This document shows, in pieces, positions 10,120 through 21,743 of a stretch of 64,000 nt of DNA. Every line of letters starts with the position of its first letter. Position 1 is the first letter of the stretch. Made by a program: the position numbers and the translations under genes. The notes below the pieces were generated by a model. The model ran no database searches and was not told where the DNA came from. It saw only the letters and a list, made by a program, of their open reading frames with translations. The DNA is taken from contig OZ038526.1 in NCBI GenBank assembly GCA_964036665.1, positions 12,400,001 through 12,464,000 of the forward strand, written 5' to 3'. Source of the stretch: Gordius sp. MW1. Lineage: Eukaryota; Nematomorpha; Gordioida; Gordea; Gordiidae.

Positions 10120-10520
10120 ATTACATACATAGTCTACATAGACTCCTCATGTCATATGTTTCATAAATCCGCCATTTTGAATTTAACAATCATCCATGTC
10201 TTTTTGCAGCATAGCCCATCGTTATAACCTTAGACTACATATAAACCGCACATGTCATGTTTCATACGTGGTAAAATGTGTACCATTAAATCCACCATTT
10301 TGAATTTAACAATCTCCCATGTCTATCTGCATGCAGTGTACCTCATTGTTAAAACGAAAAAGGTGAATTTACCTTACAAACAAATAATTATGATATACAC
10401 GAATAAAAAATATAAAAACGCGCTATAACTAAACGGATGGCATTGATCCGTGTATGGAAATCGTGTTGGATTTAACGATCTCCATTGTGATCTTTTGCCT
10501 GATAAAAAAGTATTCTTTGG
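10120..10520 (+). repeat. Intronic degenerate tandem repeat, about 122-bp unit
   Basis: CCATTTTGAATTTAACAATC occurs near 10173 and again near 10295 with similar flanks (AAATCCGCC versus AAATCCACC, CCATGTCT after). A weaker third relative (GGATTTAACGATCTCCATTG) lies near 10469. The repeat sits in the intron between the first two supported exons and shows no coding sign. Confidence 0.6.
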
Positions 10521-10876
10521 GATCGTGAGTAATTAGTTAATAAATAAAAATGAATGCTAATATAAGATTATTTTATAATTAATAAAGATGGCACTGAATT
10601 GCTTTAACATCACATCAACACAGTATTTTTATATTTATGAATCTTTAAAGGATATATATTTTAAAATGCTGTTTTTAATGTTTAACTAGTTAAATATTTG
10701 TTTTATTACGTCTTAAAAACACGATAATTAAGCAAAATTAATATAGTCTGTGTGTACTTTTCTTGTTTGTGCACATTTCAAAGTGGCGAAAAATGAAACA
10801 CTCATTTAGAGTTGATGAGCAGTCTATCAATTCGATAATAACATATTGAATACCATTGAGATAGTTTTTAGAGTGC

Positions 10877-11140
10877 TTAATTATTTATTAGTAGAAAATG
10901 TTCTGGTAATATGTCATGTGATATTATTTGATTGTGTAAACGTTTATTTTTTTGATAATTCTCCACCCTGCCTTCCTTCTTTTTACAGTTGAAGAATTTG
11001 CCCAAAAAATCTATTAGTGGAGATATTATATCTGTCACATGGCTAATTTGTTTTGCTTTGTTTGATTCTAGGGGTCGCTCTTCCAAATATAGTTGACGCA
11101 AATCTTCGCGCAAAGAAGCTTTCGAACGGGAGTACCAGAC
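10877..11140 (-). other. Unidentified minus-strand open frame, possible gene remnant
   Basis: A frame open from about 11140 leftwards to a stop at 10877 encodes a protein-like stretch with LREDLRQLYLEERPLES and SPLIDFLGKFFNCKKKEG. It has no ATG at the start; the first in-frame start-like codon is TTG at 11113, and upstream it runs into an 11-base C homopolymer at 11141-11151. It is antisense to the Ser/Arg-rich gene and lies in its intron. It could be a transposon-derived fragment or chance. I recognise no family. Confidence 0.25.
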
Positions 11141-11211
11141 CCCCCCCCCCCGGCAAAGATTACATCGAGTAAACTTGAAACTTTCTCAAATAGGCTATTG
11201 CAGTGCAGTCT

Positions 11212-11337
11212 CTAGAGCCCTGCAAAATGTAATTTCTTCGACCCCATGCCGAATATTTTTACTCGGGCCCGACCTCAGCCCGAGACTCGATTAAAATTTT
11301 AATTTTTAGCCCGAGGACGGCCCATGCAGGGCTCTAG
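11212..11337. mobile_element. 126-bp MITE with perfect 13-bp TIRs
   Basis: CTAGAGCCCTGCA at 11212-11224 and TGCAGGGCTCTAG at 11325-11337 are exact inverted copies. The interior is GC-richer than its surroundings (CGGGCCCGACC, AGCCCGAGGACGG). No clear target duplication is seen in the flanks. TAGAG/CTCTA ends and small size suggest a hAT-type MITE, but without the 8-bp duplication this is only inferred. It lies in the intron 10096-11687. Confidence 0.75.
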
Positions 11338-11687
11338 AAGTTGCTCATTTTAAATTCTTGTGTTAAAAATAAAATTATTGGCATTTTGGTTGAAAATTTT
11401 TAAATACCTTTTATTAACTCAAATTCTAAATATGCCCATGACTGTTATTCATTACTATAATCATGGTTTGTATCATCTTGACGGATTATGTGACCGCGTT
11501 TATGCTAATTCGGCTTTTTTGTGCTATCTTAGTGTTGAAAATTAGAATTTAATTCCTAAAATAGTTGTAGTTATATTTTCGAAGTTTAATAACCAAAACT
11601 TAAGTGTAGGGGAGACGCAATACCAAAAAAAGCAATAATAATCATTATGACTCCTCATTGTAAAATTACTCAATATAACATTTTTAG

Positions 11688-11870
11688 GGAACCGACTGAA
11701 AGTTGGGTTTCTAAGCTGCCACCCAAATTTATACCGGCCTATCAAGATGCGGAGGCTAATGATCAAAATGCTGACAACAGCGGTGATGGTAAGCAAGATA
11801 TGTTGGAGGAAAAAAAAAAGAGAAAACGAGTCAGCCCCGCATCCCAAGTTCCTTCTTCTCGCAATTCTAG
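11688..11870 (+). CDS. Internal exon of the Ser/Arg-rich gene
   Basis: The acceptor ACATTTTTAG ends at 11687 and the donor CTAG/GTAGAG follows 11870. The 183-bp exon enters and leaves in phase 2, and the first base G completes an Arg codon (AG+G) with the previous exon. It encodes EPTESWVSKLPPKF, an acidic/Asn segment (AEANDQNADNSGDG) and a basic KKKRKRVSPASQ that resembles a nuclear localisation signal, ending PSSRNS. Phase matching on both sides and the shared AG/GT junction style with the neighbouring exons support one gene. The family is not recognised. Confidence 0.65.
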
Positions 11871-11894
11871 GTAGAGGATGAACCACCTAATTTT

Positions 11895-12190
11895 TGTTAA
11901 ATTCTTGGAGGCTAAAACTTAATTTTTGGAGGACCGTTTAAAATTTTTTAATCAATGGATTATAGTATTAAATTTCTTCATACTTGGCAAGATAGGTGTA
12001 CCCATTGACTTTGTAATTCCATTTCGTCTGACAAATAATTTTGATAGATAATTTTACGCTAGAGGCTAATATGTTTTTAGTTTTTTTCCTAAAATCTCCG
12101 AAATTTGAGATAACTGTAATTAAAGGTGAGATAAAATAGCCTTTTTAATATTTTTTCGGCTATATTTTTATTTCTGACAATACTTATGAA
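11895..12190. other. Intron sequence, no separate feature
   Basis: AT-rich intron between the exons ending at 11870 and starting at 13304. Nothing else could be supported before the inverted-repeat relics further on. Confidence 0.5.
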
Positions 12191-12192
12191 AT

Positions 12193-12360
12193 CATGGGTG
12201 CAGCTAGGATTAAAGCTATGGAGGGGGGGGGGAATAATGCTTTAGGGAGGGAAAAAATAACTCTATTTTCAATTTATGCCATAATTATATTAAATTTTTA
12301 AGAATATCTGGATTTCGAGGAGTATAGCCCTCCCCTTGCCACCCCCTGGTTACTCCCATG
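12193..12360. mobile_element. Degenerate inverted-repeat relic, 168 bp
   Basis: CATGGGTGCAGCTAGG at the left and the reverse complement of the right end (CATGGGAGTAACCAGG) agree at about 12 of 16 positions. A G-run (12220-12231) inside the left end is mirrored by CCCTCCCC near 12328. This suggests an old MITE immediately next to the hAT relic. Evidence is modest. Confidence 0.35.
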
Positions 12361-12457
12361 TATATAATCCTATAGACCAGTGGTTCCTAACCTTTTTATA
12401 CACGCGGCCCCCCAAATATTTTATAATTTGTTTGCGGCCCCCCATTTTTTTCATAAG

Positions 12458-12727
12458 AGAACTACACCACACACCACATATAACACATTGTGGTTTTGTA
12501 GTTCCTCGAACTTCTATGCTTACAAACCCATATTTTATATAATCACGATAGTATTTTCTAATTTTATTGTTACTTGATTTTATACCTTTAGTTTTAGGAC
12601 TATTCGTTTTTTCCGTTTCATTTTTCACTGTATCATCATCGGAACTTTCACTAATATTTGAAGTTCCTGGTCCGCGATTATTTAGATTAAAAAATTCTTC
12701 CAATGTTTCTTTCTGCTTTTTGCTCAT
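12458..12727 (-). pseudogene. N-terminal fragment of hAT (ZBED-like) transposase
   Basis: ATG at 12727 opens a frame whose first 90 residues look like the start of vertebrate/invertebrate ZBED5/SCAND3-like hAT transposases: an acidic Ser-rich leader, then IRKYYRDYIKYGFVSI and KPQCVICG, with the CxxC of a BED zinc finger at about residues 81-84. The expected His pair of the finger, the DDE core and the dimerisation region are absent. The frame continues past residue 90 only into terminal-repeat sequence. The fragment cannot encode an active transposase. Confidence 0.7.
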
Positions 12728-12980
12728 AACATGGAATATAATAACTTTTTAAAATAAACAAACAATATAAGAAATAATGCACTATTTTGCGCTCCAAAGT
12801 CGGTGAGAAGTTCGCTTTATTTTTAAATTTTAGAAGTTAAATTTGTTGAATTGTAAAATTAAATGAAGATAATTATTTTAAAGATTAGAAAATGAATAAA
12901 TTATGAAACAGCAAAAAAAATCTACCATTCAAAAAATTATTTTCATTATAAATAATAAGTTTCACAGCTTGTTTTAATAG

Positions 12981-13060
12981 CAGCAGGGTGTGAGTGGTTA
13001 TAGCGAACGTCTTGTAAATTTAAACAAACAGAAGGCAACGAGTTTGAATCCCATGGTGAG
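12981..13060 (+). repeat. SINE-like tRNA-derived head, copy 2
   Basis: CAGCAGGGTGTGAGTGG, then CGAACGTCTTGTAAA, then GGCAACGAGTTTGAATCCC follow the order of copy 1 at 7395-7470. The B-box here is GAGTTTGAATC (one change from GAGTTCGAATC), and there are small insertions between the boxes. It is nested in the hAT relic and so is the younger insertion. Confidence 0.5.
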
Positions 13061-13303
13061 TATTTTTTCTAAAGCTTTTCTGAATATTTTTATTTTATTC
13101 TAAAAAAATTTGGCGGCCCCCCGGCAAACTTCTCGAGACCCCCTAGGGGGTCGCGACCCCCAGGTTAAGAATCACTGACCATTGATTAATCTACGGGGCT
13201 ATAATTATGTTTTCTATTTCACCTCTAAATATGTATGAACCCCTTTTTCGATTTTTCTTTTATCAAAATTTCTTCAACTGTGTATGAAAAAACATTTATA
13301 TAG

Positions 13304-13490
13304 ACATGGATCGAGCTCGACCAATTGCTCAACGGCCAATTCATATCATAGCAGCACACCCGGTTCCAAGAAAAGACATCGCCGAAGTAGGAAATCTGAA
13401 AAGAAGAGCAAACGCCATGAGTCAAGAGCCCGTAAGAAATTAGATAAATCACCCTTTGCCTCTCCGTCAAACTATTTCGGGGAAAAATAG
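13304..13490 (+). CDS. Terminal coding exon of the Ser/Arg-rich gene
   Basis: The acceptor ATTTATATAG ends at 13303, and the first base A completes an Arg codon (AG+A) with the previous exon. Sixty-one further codons end at TAG 13488-13490. The product is Ser-rich, then strongly basic (KKRHRRSRKSEKKSKRHESR), and ends with a short less-charged tail finishing NYFGEK. Clean splice phase and consistent composition make this the C-terminus of the protein begun in the exons at 9780 and 11688. No AATAAA is seen in the 200 bases after the stop. The gene ends about 230 bp before the satellite array. Confidence 0.65.
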
Positions 13491-13718
13491 AAATGGACTA
13501 CTCCTCTGCAAAAAAATCCACACCATAATTGCCGTGTTATTTCGTTAAAAACATTTCTTTACACTCATATATCGCTTATTCCAAATTAACCCATCACCAA
13601 CAACACTACGACATTTGTTTATGTGTATATAATTATATAATTGCAAATTTCAGCGATTAACTCGGACTTTAACTATTGTACTTGGCTATGAATTGATTGG
13701 GAAATCTTTGTAAGCCAC
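13491..13718. other. Spacer between gene end and satellite array
   Basis: Presumed 3' UTR and intergenic DNA, with no repeat similarity seen. The change to satellite sequence at about 13719 is abrupt. Confidence 0.5.
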
Positions 13719-16700
13719 AAAATTTTCGCAGCTTAAAACTTCTTTTCGGGAGCGAATCGAGGATAATAGGATTCTCAAATTGGCTTTCTTTTATATATTT
13801 TTTCAATCTCTTTCACGTCAAAATAACAAATAAGAAATTTTTTTACTTCAAAATTTTTCCCTTTTTTTTCCAACCGTATTCATCCGATGAAAGTTGTCGT
13901 TTTAAGACGTGATTTTTATGATGAAAAGTAAAAATTTATCAGAATCAGAAAACTATTACTTTGAAATCATGATCGCATAAAACAGTGTCCAAAAATAAAG
14001 AACTCACGTTGCGATACAACAAACTAATCGCAACAATAAAACGTTGTCTTTTGTCAAAATGAGAGTTCTCGCAGCTTAAAACTTCTTTTCGGGAGCGAAT
14101 CGAGGATAATAGGATTCTCAAATTGGCTTTTTTTATATATTTTTTTTAAGCTCTTTCACATAAAATAACAAAAAAGAAATTTTTTTACCTCAAAATTTTT
14201 AACTTTTTTTTCCAACCGTATTTATCCGATGAAAGTTGTCGTTTTAAGACGTGATTTCCATGATAAAAAGTAAAAATTTATCAGAATCAGAAAACAATTA
14301 CTTTAAAATCATGATGGCAAAGAGCAGTTTTGAAAAATTAAGCTTTCACGTTGCGATACAACAAAATAATCGCAACAATAAAACGTTCTCTTTTGTCAAA
14401 ATGAAAGTTCTCGCAGCTTAAAACTTCTTTTCGGGAGCGATTCGAGGATAATAGGATTCTCAAATTGGCCTTCTTTTATATATTTTTTTAAGCTTTTTCA
14501 CATTAAATAACAAAAAAGAAATTTTTTTACCTCAAAATCTTTCATTTTTTTTCCAACAATATTCATCCGATGAAAGTTGTCGTTTTAAGACGTGATTTCC
14601 ATGATAAAAAGTAAAAATTTATCAGAATCAGAAAACTATTACTTTGAAATCATGATCGCATAGAACAGTGTCCAAAAATAAACAACTCACGTTGCGATAC
14701 AACAAACTAATCGCAACAATAAAACGTTGTCTTTTGTCAAAATGAGAGTTCTCGCAGCTTAAAACTTCTTTTCGGGAGCGAATCGAGGATAATAGGATTT
14801 CAAATTGGCCTTCTTTTATATATTTTTTCAAGCTCTTTCACATTAAATAACAAAAAAGAAATTTTTTACCTCAAAATTTTTCACTTTTTTTTCCAACCGT
14901 ATTCATCCGATGAAAGTTGTCGTTTTAAGACGTGATTTTCATGATGAAAAGTAAAAATTTATCAGAATCAGAAAACAATACTTTGAATCATGATCGCAAA
15001 GAGCAGTTTTGAAAAATTAAGCTTTCACGTTGCGATACAACAAAATAATCGCAACAATAAAACGTTCTCTTTTGTCAAAATGAAAGTTCTCGCAGCTTCA
15101 AACTTCTTTTCGGGAGCGAATAGAGGATAATAGGATTCTCAAATTGGCCTTCTTTTATATATTTTTTTAAGCTCTTTCACATTAAATAACAAAAAAGAAA
15201 TTTTTTTACCTCAAAATTTTTAACTTTTTTTTCCAACCGTATTTATCCGATGAAAGTTGTCGTTTTAAGACGTGATTTCCATGATGAAAAGTAAAAATTT
15301 ATCAGAATCAGAAAACAATTACTTTAAAATCATGATCGCAAAGAGCAGTTTTCAAAAATTAAGCTTTCATGCGATACAACAATTAATCGCAACAATAAAA
15401 CGTTCTCTTTTGTCAAAATGATAATTTTCGCAGCTTAAAACATCCTTTCGGGAGCGAATCGAGGATAATAGGATTCTTAAATTGGCCTTATTTTATATAT
15501 TTTTTCAAGCTCTTTCACATTAAATAACAAAAAAGAAATTTTTTTACCTCAAAAACATTCATTTTTTTTCCAACCGTATTCATCCGATGAAAGTTGTCGT
15601 TTTGAGACGTGATTTTCATGATGAAAAGTAAAAATTTATCAGAATCAGAAAACAATTACTTTAAAATCATGATCGCAAAGAGCAGTTTTCAAAAATTAAG
15701 CTTTCACGTTGATATACAATAAACTAATCGCAACAATAAGACGTTCTCTTATGTCAAAATGATACTTTTCGCAGCTTAAAACTTCTTTTCGGGAGCGAAT
15801 CGAGGATAATAATTGGCTTTCTTTTATATGTTTTTTAAGCTCTTTCACATAAAATAACAAAAAAGAAATTTTTTTACGTCAAAATTTTTAACTTTTTTTT
15901 CCAACCGTATTTATCCGATGAAAGTTGTCGTTTTAAGACGTGATTTCCATGATGAAAAGTAAAAATTTATCAGAATCAGAAAACAATTACTTTGAAATCA
16001 TGATCGCAAAGAGCAGTTTTAAAAAATTAAGCTTTCACGTTGCGATACAACAAACTAATCGCAACAATAAAACGTTCTCTTTTGTCAAAATGATAATTTT
16101 CGCAGCCTAAAACTTCTTTTCGGGAGCGAATCGAGGATAATAGGATTTCAAATTGGCCTTCTTTTATATATTTTTTAAAGCTCTTTCACGTTAAATAACA
16201 AAAAAGAAATTTTTTACCTCAAAATTTTTCACTTTTTTTTCCAACCGTATTCATCCGATGAAAGTTGTCGTTTTAAGACGTGATTTTCATGATGAAAAGT
16301 AAAAATTGATCAGAATCAGAAAACAATACTTTGAAATCATGATCGCAAAGAGCAGTTTTCAAAAATTAAGCTTTCACGTTGCGATACAACAAAATAATCG
16401 CAACAATAAAACGTTCTCTTTTGGCAAAATGAAAGTTCTCGCAGCTTAAAACTTTTTCGGGAGCGTATCGAGGATAATAGGATTCTCAAATTGGCTTTCT
16501 TTTATATATTTTTTTCAAGCTCTTTTACATAAAATAACAAATAAGAAATTTTTTTACTTCAAAATTTTTCACTTTTTTTTCCAACCCTATTCATCCGATG
16601 AAAGTTGACGTTTTAAGACGTGATTTCCATGATAAAAAGTAAAACTTTATCAGAATCCGAAAACAATTACTTTAAAATCGTGATCGCAAAGAGCAGTTTT

Positions 16701-16762
16701 AAAAAATTAAGCTTTCACGTTGCGATACAACAAACTAATCGCAACAATAAAAAATGATACTT

Positions 16763-16952
16763 TTCGCAGCTTAAAACTTCTTTTCGGGAGCGAATCGAGG
16801 ATAATAATTGGCTTTCTTTTATATATTTTTTAAGCTCTTTCACATAAAATAACAAAATTCGCAGCTTAAAACTTCTTTTCGGGAGCGAATCGAGGATAAT
16901 AATTGGCTTTCTTTTATATATTTTTTAAGCTCTTTCACATAAAATAACAAAA
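16763..16952 (+). repeat. 95-bp partial-monomer tandem duplication
   Basis: TTCGCAGCTTAAAACTTC starts at 16763 and again at 16858, each followed by the same conserved block and TTTATATATTTTTTAAGC. The first copy breaks off after ATAACAAAA and re-enters at the block start. The same monomer lacks about 15 bases (ACGTTCTCTTTTGTC) just upstream. This looks like slippage or unequal exchange within one monomer. Confidence 0.85.
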
Positions 16953-18199
16953 AAGAAATTTTTTTACCTCAAAATTTTTAACTTTTTTTTCCAACCGTAT
17001 TTATCCGATGAAAGTTGTCGTTTTAAGACGTGATTTCCATGATAAAAAGTAAAAATTTATCAGAATCAGAAAACAATTACTTTGAAATCATGATCGCAAA
17101 GAGCAGTTTTAAAAAATTAAGCTTTCACGTTGCGATACAACAAACTAATCTAATCGCAACAATAAAACGTTCTCTTTTGTCAAAATGATAATTTTCGCAG
17201 CCTAAAACTTCTTTTCGGGAGCGAATCGAGGATAATAGGATTTCAAATTGGCCTTCTTTTATATATTTTTTCAAGCTCTTTCACATTAAATAACAAAAAA
17301 GAAATTTTTTACCTCAAAATTTTTCACTTTTTTTTCCAACCGTATTCATCCGATGAAAGTTGTCGTTTTAAGACGTGATTTTCATGATGAAAAGTAAAAA
17401 TTTATCAGAATCAGAAAACAATACTTTGAATCATGATCGCAAAGAGCAGCTTTGAAAAATTAAGCTTTCACGTTGCGATACAACAAAATAATCGCAGCAA
17501 TAAAACGTTCTCTTTTGTCAAAATGAAAGTTCTCGCAGTTTAAAACTTTTTCGGGAGCGTATCGAGGATAATAGGATTCTCAAATTGGCTTTCTTTTATA
17601 TATTTTTTCAAGCTCTTTCACATAAAATAACAAAAAAGAAATTTTTTACCTCAAATTTTTTGACATTTCTTCTTTCAACCGTATTCATCCGATGAAAGTT
17701 ATCGTTTTCAGATACTATTTCCATGATAAAAAGTAAAAATTTATCAGAATCAGAAAACTATTACTTTGAAATCATAATAGCATAGAGCAGTGTCCAAAAA
17801 TTAAGCACTCACGTTGCGATATAACAAACTAATTTAAACAATAAAACGTTGTCTTTTGTCAAAATGATACTTTTCGCAGCTTAAAACTTCTTTTCGGGAG
17901 CGAATCGAGGATAATAGGATTCTCAAATTGGCTTTCTTTTATATATTTTTTAAGCTCTTTCACATAAAATAACAAAAAAGAAATTTTTTTACCTCAAAAT
18001 TTTTAACTTTTTTTTCCAACCGTATTTATCCGATGAAAGTTGTCGTTTTAAGATGTGATTTCCATGATAAAAAGTAAAAATTTATCAGAACAGAAAACAA
18101 TTACTTTGAAATCATGACTGCAAATAGCAGTTTCAAAAAATTAAGCTTTCACGTTGCGATACAACAAACTAATCGCAACAATAAAACGTTCTCTTTTGT

Positions 18200-21100
18200 C
18201 AAAATGATAATTCTCGCAGCTTAAAACTTCTTTTCGGGAGCGAATCGAGGATAATAGGATTCTCAAATTGGCCTTCTTTTATATATTTTTTCAAGCTCTT
18301 TCACATTAAATAACAAAAAAGAAATTTTTTTACCTCAAATCTTTCATTTTTTTTCCAACCGTATTCATCCGATGAAAGTTGTCGTTTTAAGACGTGATTT
18401 TCATGATGAAAAGTAAAAATTTATCAGAATCAGAAAACAATTACTTTGAAATCATGATCGCAAAGAGCAGTTTTATAAATTAAGCTTTCACGTTGATATA
18501 CAATAAACTAATCGCAACAATAAGACGTTCTCTTTTGTCAAAATGATACTTTTCGCAGCTTAAAACTTCTTTTCGGGAGCGAATCGAGGATAATAATTGG
18601 CTTTCTTTTATATGTTTTTTAAGCTCTTTCACATAAAATAACAAAAAAGAAATTTTTTTACGTCAAAATTTTTAACTTTTTTTCCAACCGTATTTATCCG
18701 ATAAAAGTTGTCGTTTTAAGACGTGATTTCCATGATAAAAAGTAAAAATTTATCAGAATCAGAAAACAATTACTTTGAAATCATGATCGCAAAGAGCAGT
18801 TTTAAAAAATTAAACTTTCACGTTGCGATACAACAAACTAATCTAATCGCAACAATAAAACGTTCTCTTTTGTCAAAATGATAATTTTCGCAGCCTAAAA
18901 CTTCTTTTCGGGAGCGAATCGAGGATAATATGGTTTCAAATTGGCCTTCTTTTATATATTTTTTCAAGCTCTTTCACATTAAATAACAAAAAAGAAATTT
19001 TTTACCTCAAAATTTTTTACTTTTTTTTCCAACCGTATTCATCCGATGAAAGTTGTCGTTTTAAGACGTGATTTTCATGATGAAAAGTAAAAATTTATCA
19101 GAATCAGAAAACAATACTTTGAAATCATGATCGCAAAGAGCAGTTTTCAAAAATTAAGCTTTCACGTTGCGATACAACAAAATAATCGCAGCAATAAAAC
19201 GTTCTCTTTTGTCAAAATGAAAGTTCTCGCAGCTTAAAACTTTTTCGGGAGCGTATCGAGGATAATAGGATTCTCAAATTGGCTTTCTTTTATATGTTTT
19301 TTAAGCTCTTTCACATAAAATAACAAAAAAGAAATTTTTTTACGTCAAAATTTTTAACTTTTTTTCCAACCGTATTTATCCGATAAAAGTTGTCGTTTTA
19401 AGACGTGATTTCCATGATAAAAAGTAAAAATTTATCAGAATCAGAAAACAATTACTTTGAAATCATGATCGCAAAGAGCAGTTTTAAAAAATTAAGCTTT
19501 CACGTTGCGATACAACAAACTAATCTAATCGCAACAATAAAACGTTCTCTTTTGTCAAAATGATAATTTTCGCAGCCTAAAACTTCTTTTCGGGAGCGAA
19601 TCGAGGATAATAGGATTTCAAATTGGCCTTCTTTTATATATTTTTTCAAGCTCTTTCACATTAAATAACAAAAAAGAAATTTTTTACCTCAAAATTTTTC
19701 ACTTTTTTTTCCAACCGTATTCATCCGATGAAAGTTGTCGTTTTAAGACGTGATTTTCATGATGAAAAGTAAAAATTTATCAGAATCAGAAAACAATACT
19801 TTGAATCATGATCGCAAAGAGCAGTTTTGAAAAATTAAGCTTTCACGTTGCGATACAACAAAATAATCGCAACAATAAAACGTTCTCTTTTGTCAAAATG
19901 ATAATTCTCGCAGCTTAAAACTTCTTTTCGGGAGCGAATCGAGGATAATAGGATTCTCAAATTGGCCTTCTTTTATATATTTTTTCAAGCTCTTTCACAT
20001 TAAATAACAAAAAAGAAATTTTTTTACCTCAAATCTTTCATTTTTTTTCCAACCGTATTCATCCGATGAAAGTTGTCGTTTTAAGACGTGATTTTCATGA
20101 TGAAAAGTAAAAATTTATCAGAATCAGAAAACAATTACTTTGAAATCATGATCGCAAAGAGCAGTTTTAAAAAATTAAGCTTTCACGTTGATATACAATA
20201 AACTAATCGCAACAATAAGACGTTCTCTTTTGTCAAAATGATACTTTTCGCAGCTTAAAACTTCTTTTCGGGAGCGAATCGAGGATAATAATTGGCTTTC
20301 TTTTATATGTTTTTTAAGCTCTTTCACATAAAATAACAAAAAAGAAATTTTTTTACGTCAAAATTTTTAACTTTTTTTCCAACCGTATTTATCCGATAAA
20401 AGTTGTCGTTTTAAGACGTGATTTCCATGATAAAAAGTAAAAATTTATCAGAATCAGAAAACAATTACTTTGAAATCATGATCGCAAAGAGCAGTTTTAA
20501 AAAATTAAGCTTTCACGTTGCGATACAACAAACTAATCTAATCGCAACAATAAAACGTTCTCTTTTGTCAAAATGATAATTTTCGCAGCCTAAAACTTCT
20601 TTTCGGGAGCGAATCGAGGATAATAGGATTTCAAATTGGCCTTCTTTTATATATTTTTTCAAGCTCTTTCACATTAAATAACAAAAAAGAAATTTTTTAC
20701 CTCAAAATTTTTCACTTTTTTTTCCAACCGTATTCATCCGATGAAAGTTGTCGTTTTAAGACGTGATTTTCATGATGAAAAGTAAAAATTTATCAGAATC
20801 AGAAAACAATACTTTGAATCATGATCGCAAAGAGCAGTTTTGAAAAATTAAGCTTTCACGTTGCGATACAACAAAATAATCGCAACAATAAAACGTTCTC
20901 TTTTGTCAAAATGAAAGTTCTCGCAGCTTAAAACTTTTTCGGGAGCGTATCGAGGATAATAGGATTCTCAAATTGGCTTTCTTTTATATATTTTTTTGAA
21001 GCTCTTTTACATAAAATAACAAATAAGAAATTTTTTTACTCCAAAATTTTTCACTTTTTTTTCCAACCGTATTCATCCGATGAAAGTTGACGTTTTAAGA

Positions 21101-21260
21101 CGTGATTTCCATGATAAAAAGTAAAAATTTATCAGAATCAGAAAACAATTACTTTGAAATCATGATCGCAAAGAGCAGTTTTAAAAAATTAAGCTTTCCC
21201 GTTGCGATACAACAAACTAATCGCAACAATAAAACGTTCTCTTTTGTCAAAATGATAATT
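18200..21260 (+). repeat. Local 5-monomer higher-order repeat in the left block
   Basis: Monomers with distinctive variants recur about 1.69 kb apart: the CTCAAATCTTTCA variant at about 18337 and 20030, ATAATTGGCTTTC with TATATGTTTTTT at about 18592 and 20287, GCAGCCTAAAACTTC near 18893 and 20587, and AAAACTTTTTCGGGAGCG near 19236 and 20930. Five monomers of about 338 bp fit this spacing. About 1.8 copies are present. Confidence 0.7.
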
Positions 21261-21743
21261 TTCGCAGCTGAAAACTTCTTTTCGGGAGCGAATCGAGGAA
21301 AATAATTGGCTTTCTTTTATATATTTTTTAAGCTTTTTCACATAAAATAACAAAAAAGAAATTTTTTTACCAAAATTTTTAACTTTTTTTTCCAACCGTA
21401 TTTATCCGATGAAAGTTGTCGTTTTAAGACGTGATTTCCATGATGAAAAGTAAAAATTTATCAGAATCAGAAAACAATTACTTTGAAATCATGATCGCAA
21501 AGAGCAGTTTTAAAAAATTAAGCTTTCACGTTGCGATACAACAAACTAATCTAATCGCAACAATAAAACGTTCTCTTTTGTCAAAATGATAATTCTCGCA
21601 GCTTAAAACTTCTTTTCGGGAGCGAATCGAGGATAATAGGATTCTCAAATTGGCCTTCTTTTATATATTTTTTACAGCTCTTTCACATTAAATAACAAAA
21701 AGGAAATTTTTTACCTCAAAATCTTTCACTTTTTTTCCAACCA

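Larger units (their letters stand above)
12378..13177 (-). mobile_element. Internally deleted hAT transposon, 800 bp
   Basis: The left end CAGTGGTTCCTAACCT (12378-12393) and the right end AGGTTAAGAATCACTG (13162-13177) are 16-bp TIRs with two mismatches, of the CAGTG...CACTG hAT type. Subterminal GCGGCCCCCC motifs repeat near both ends (12403, 12434, 13113), also usual for this group. The minus strand holds the start of a ZBED-type transposase, and the rest is deleted. A SINE-like head sits inside at 12981-13060. The left flank CTATAGAC fits the hAT target pattern nTnnnnAn, but the right flank ACCATTGA does not match it, so the duplication has decayed or one end is rearranged. Confidence 0.85.
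13719..21743 (+). repeat. Satellite array, left block (about 24 monomers of ~338 bp)
   Basis: All monomers are head-to-tail and share the anchor TTTTCGGGAGCGAATCGAGG, seen near 13748, 14090, 14432, 14774, 15110, 15448 and so on to 21616, a spacing of about 335-342. Typical left-block monomers read AAGCTTTCACGTTGCGATAC and ATCGCAAC further on, giving a perfect inverted repeat GTTGCGAT...ATCGCAAC with an 11-base loop. Other conserved parts are TTTATATATTTTTT, CCAACCGTATTCATCCGATG and TTATCAGAATCAGAAAAC. The block is interrupted at TATT (21744-21747) by the LTR element. Short open frames along it come from the repeat and are not genes. Confidence 0.97.

Noticed and set aside
13740..13765. CENP-B box in the conserved satellite block
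   Set aside because: The CGGG is present, but the required TTCG, four bases, A, two bases, CGGG spacing is not met in the monomers I read.
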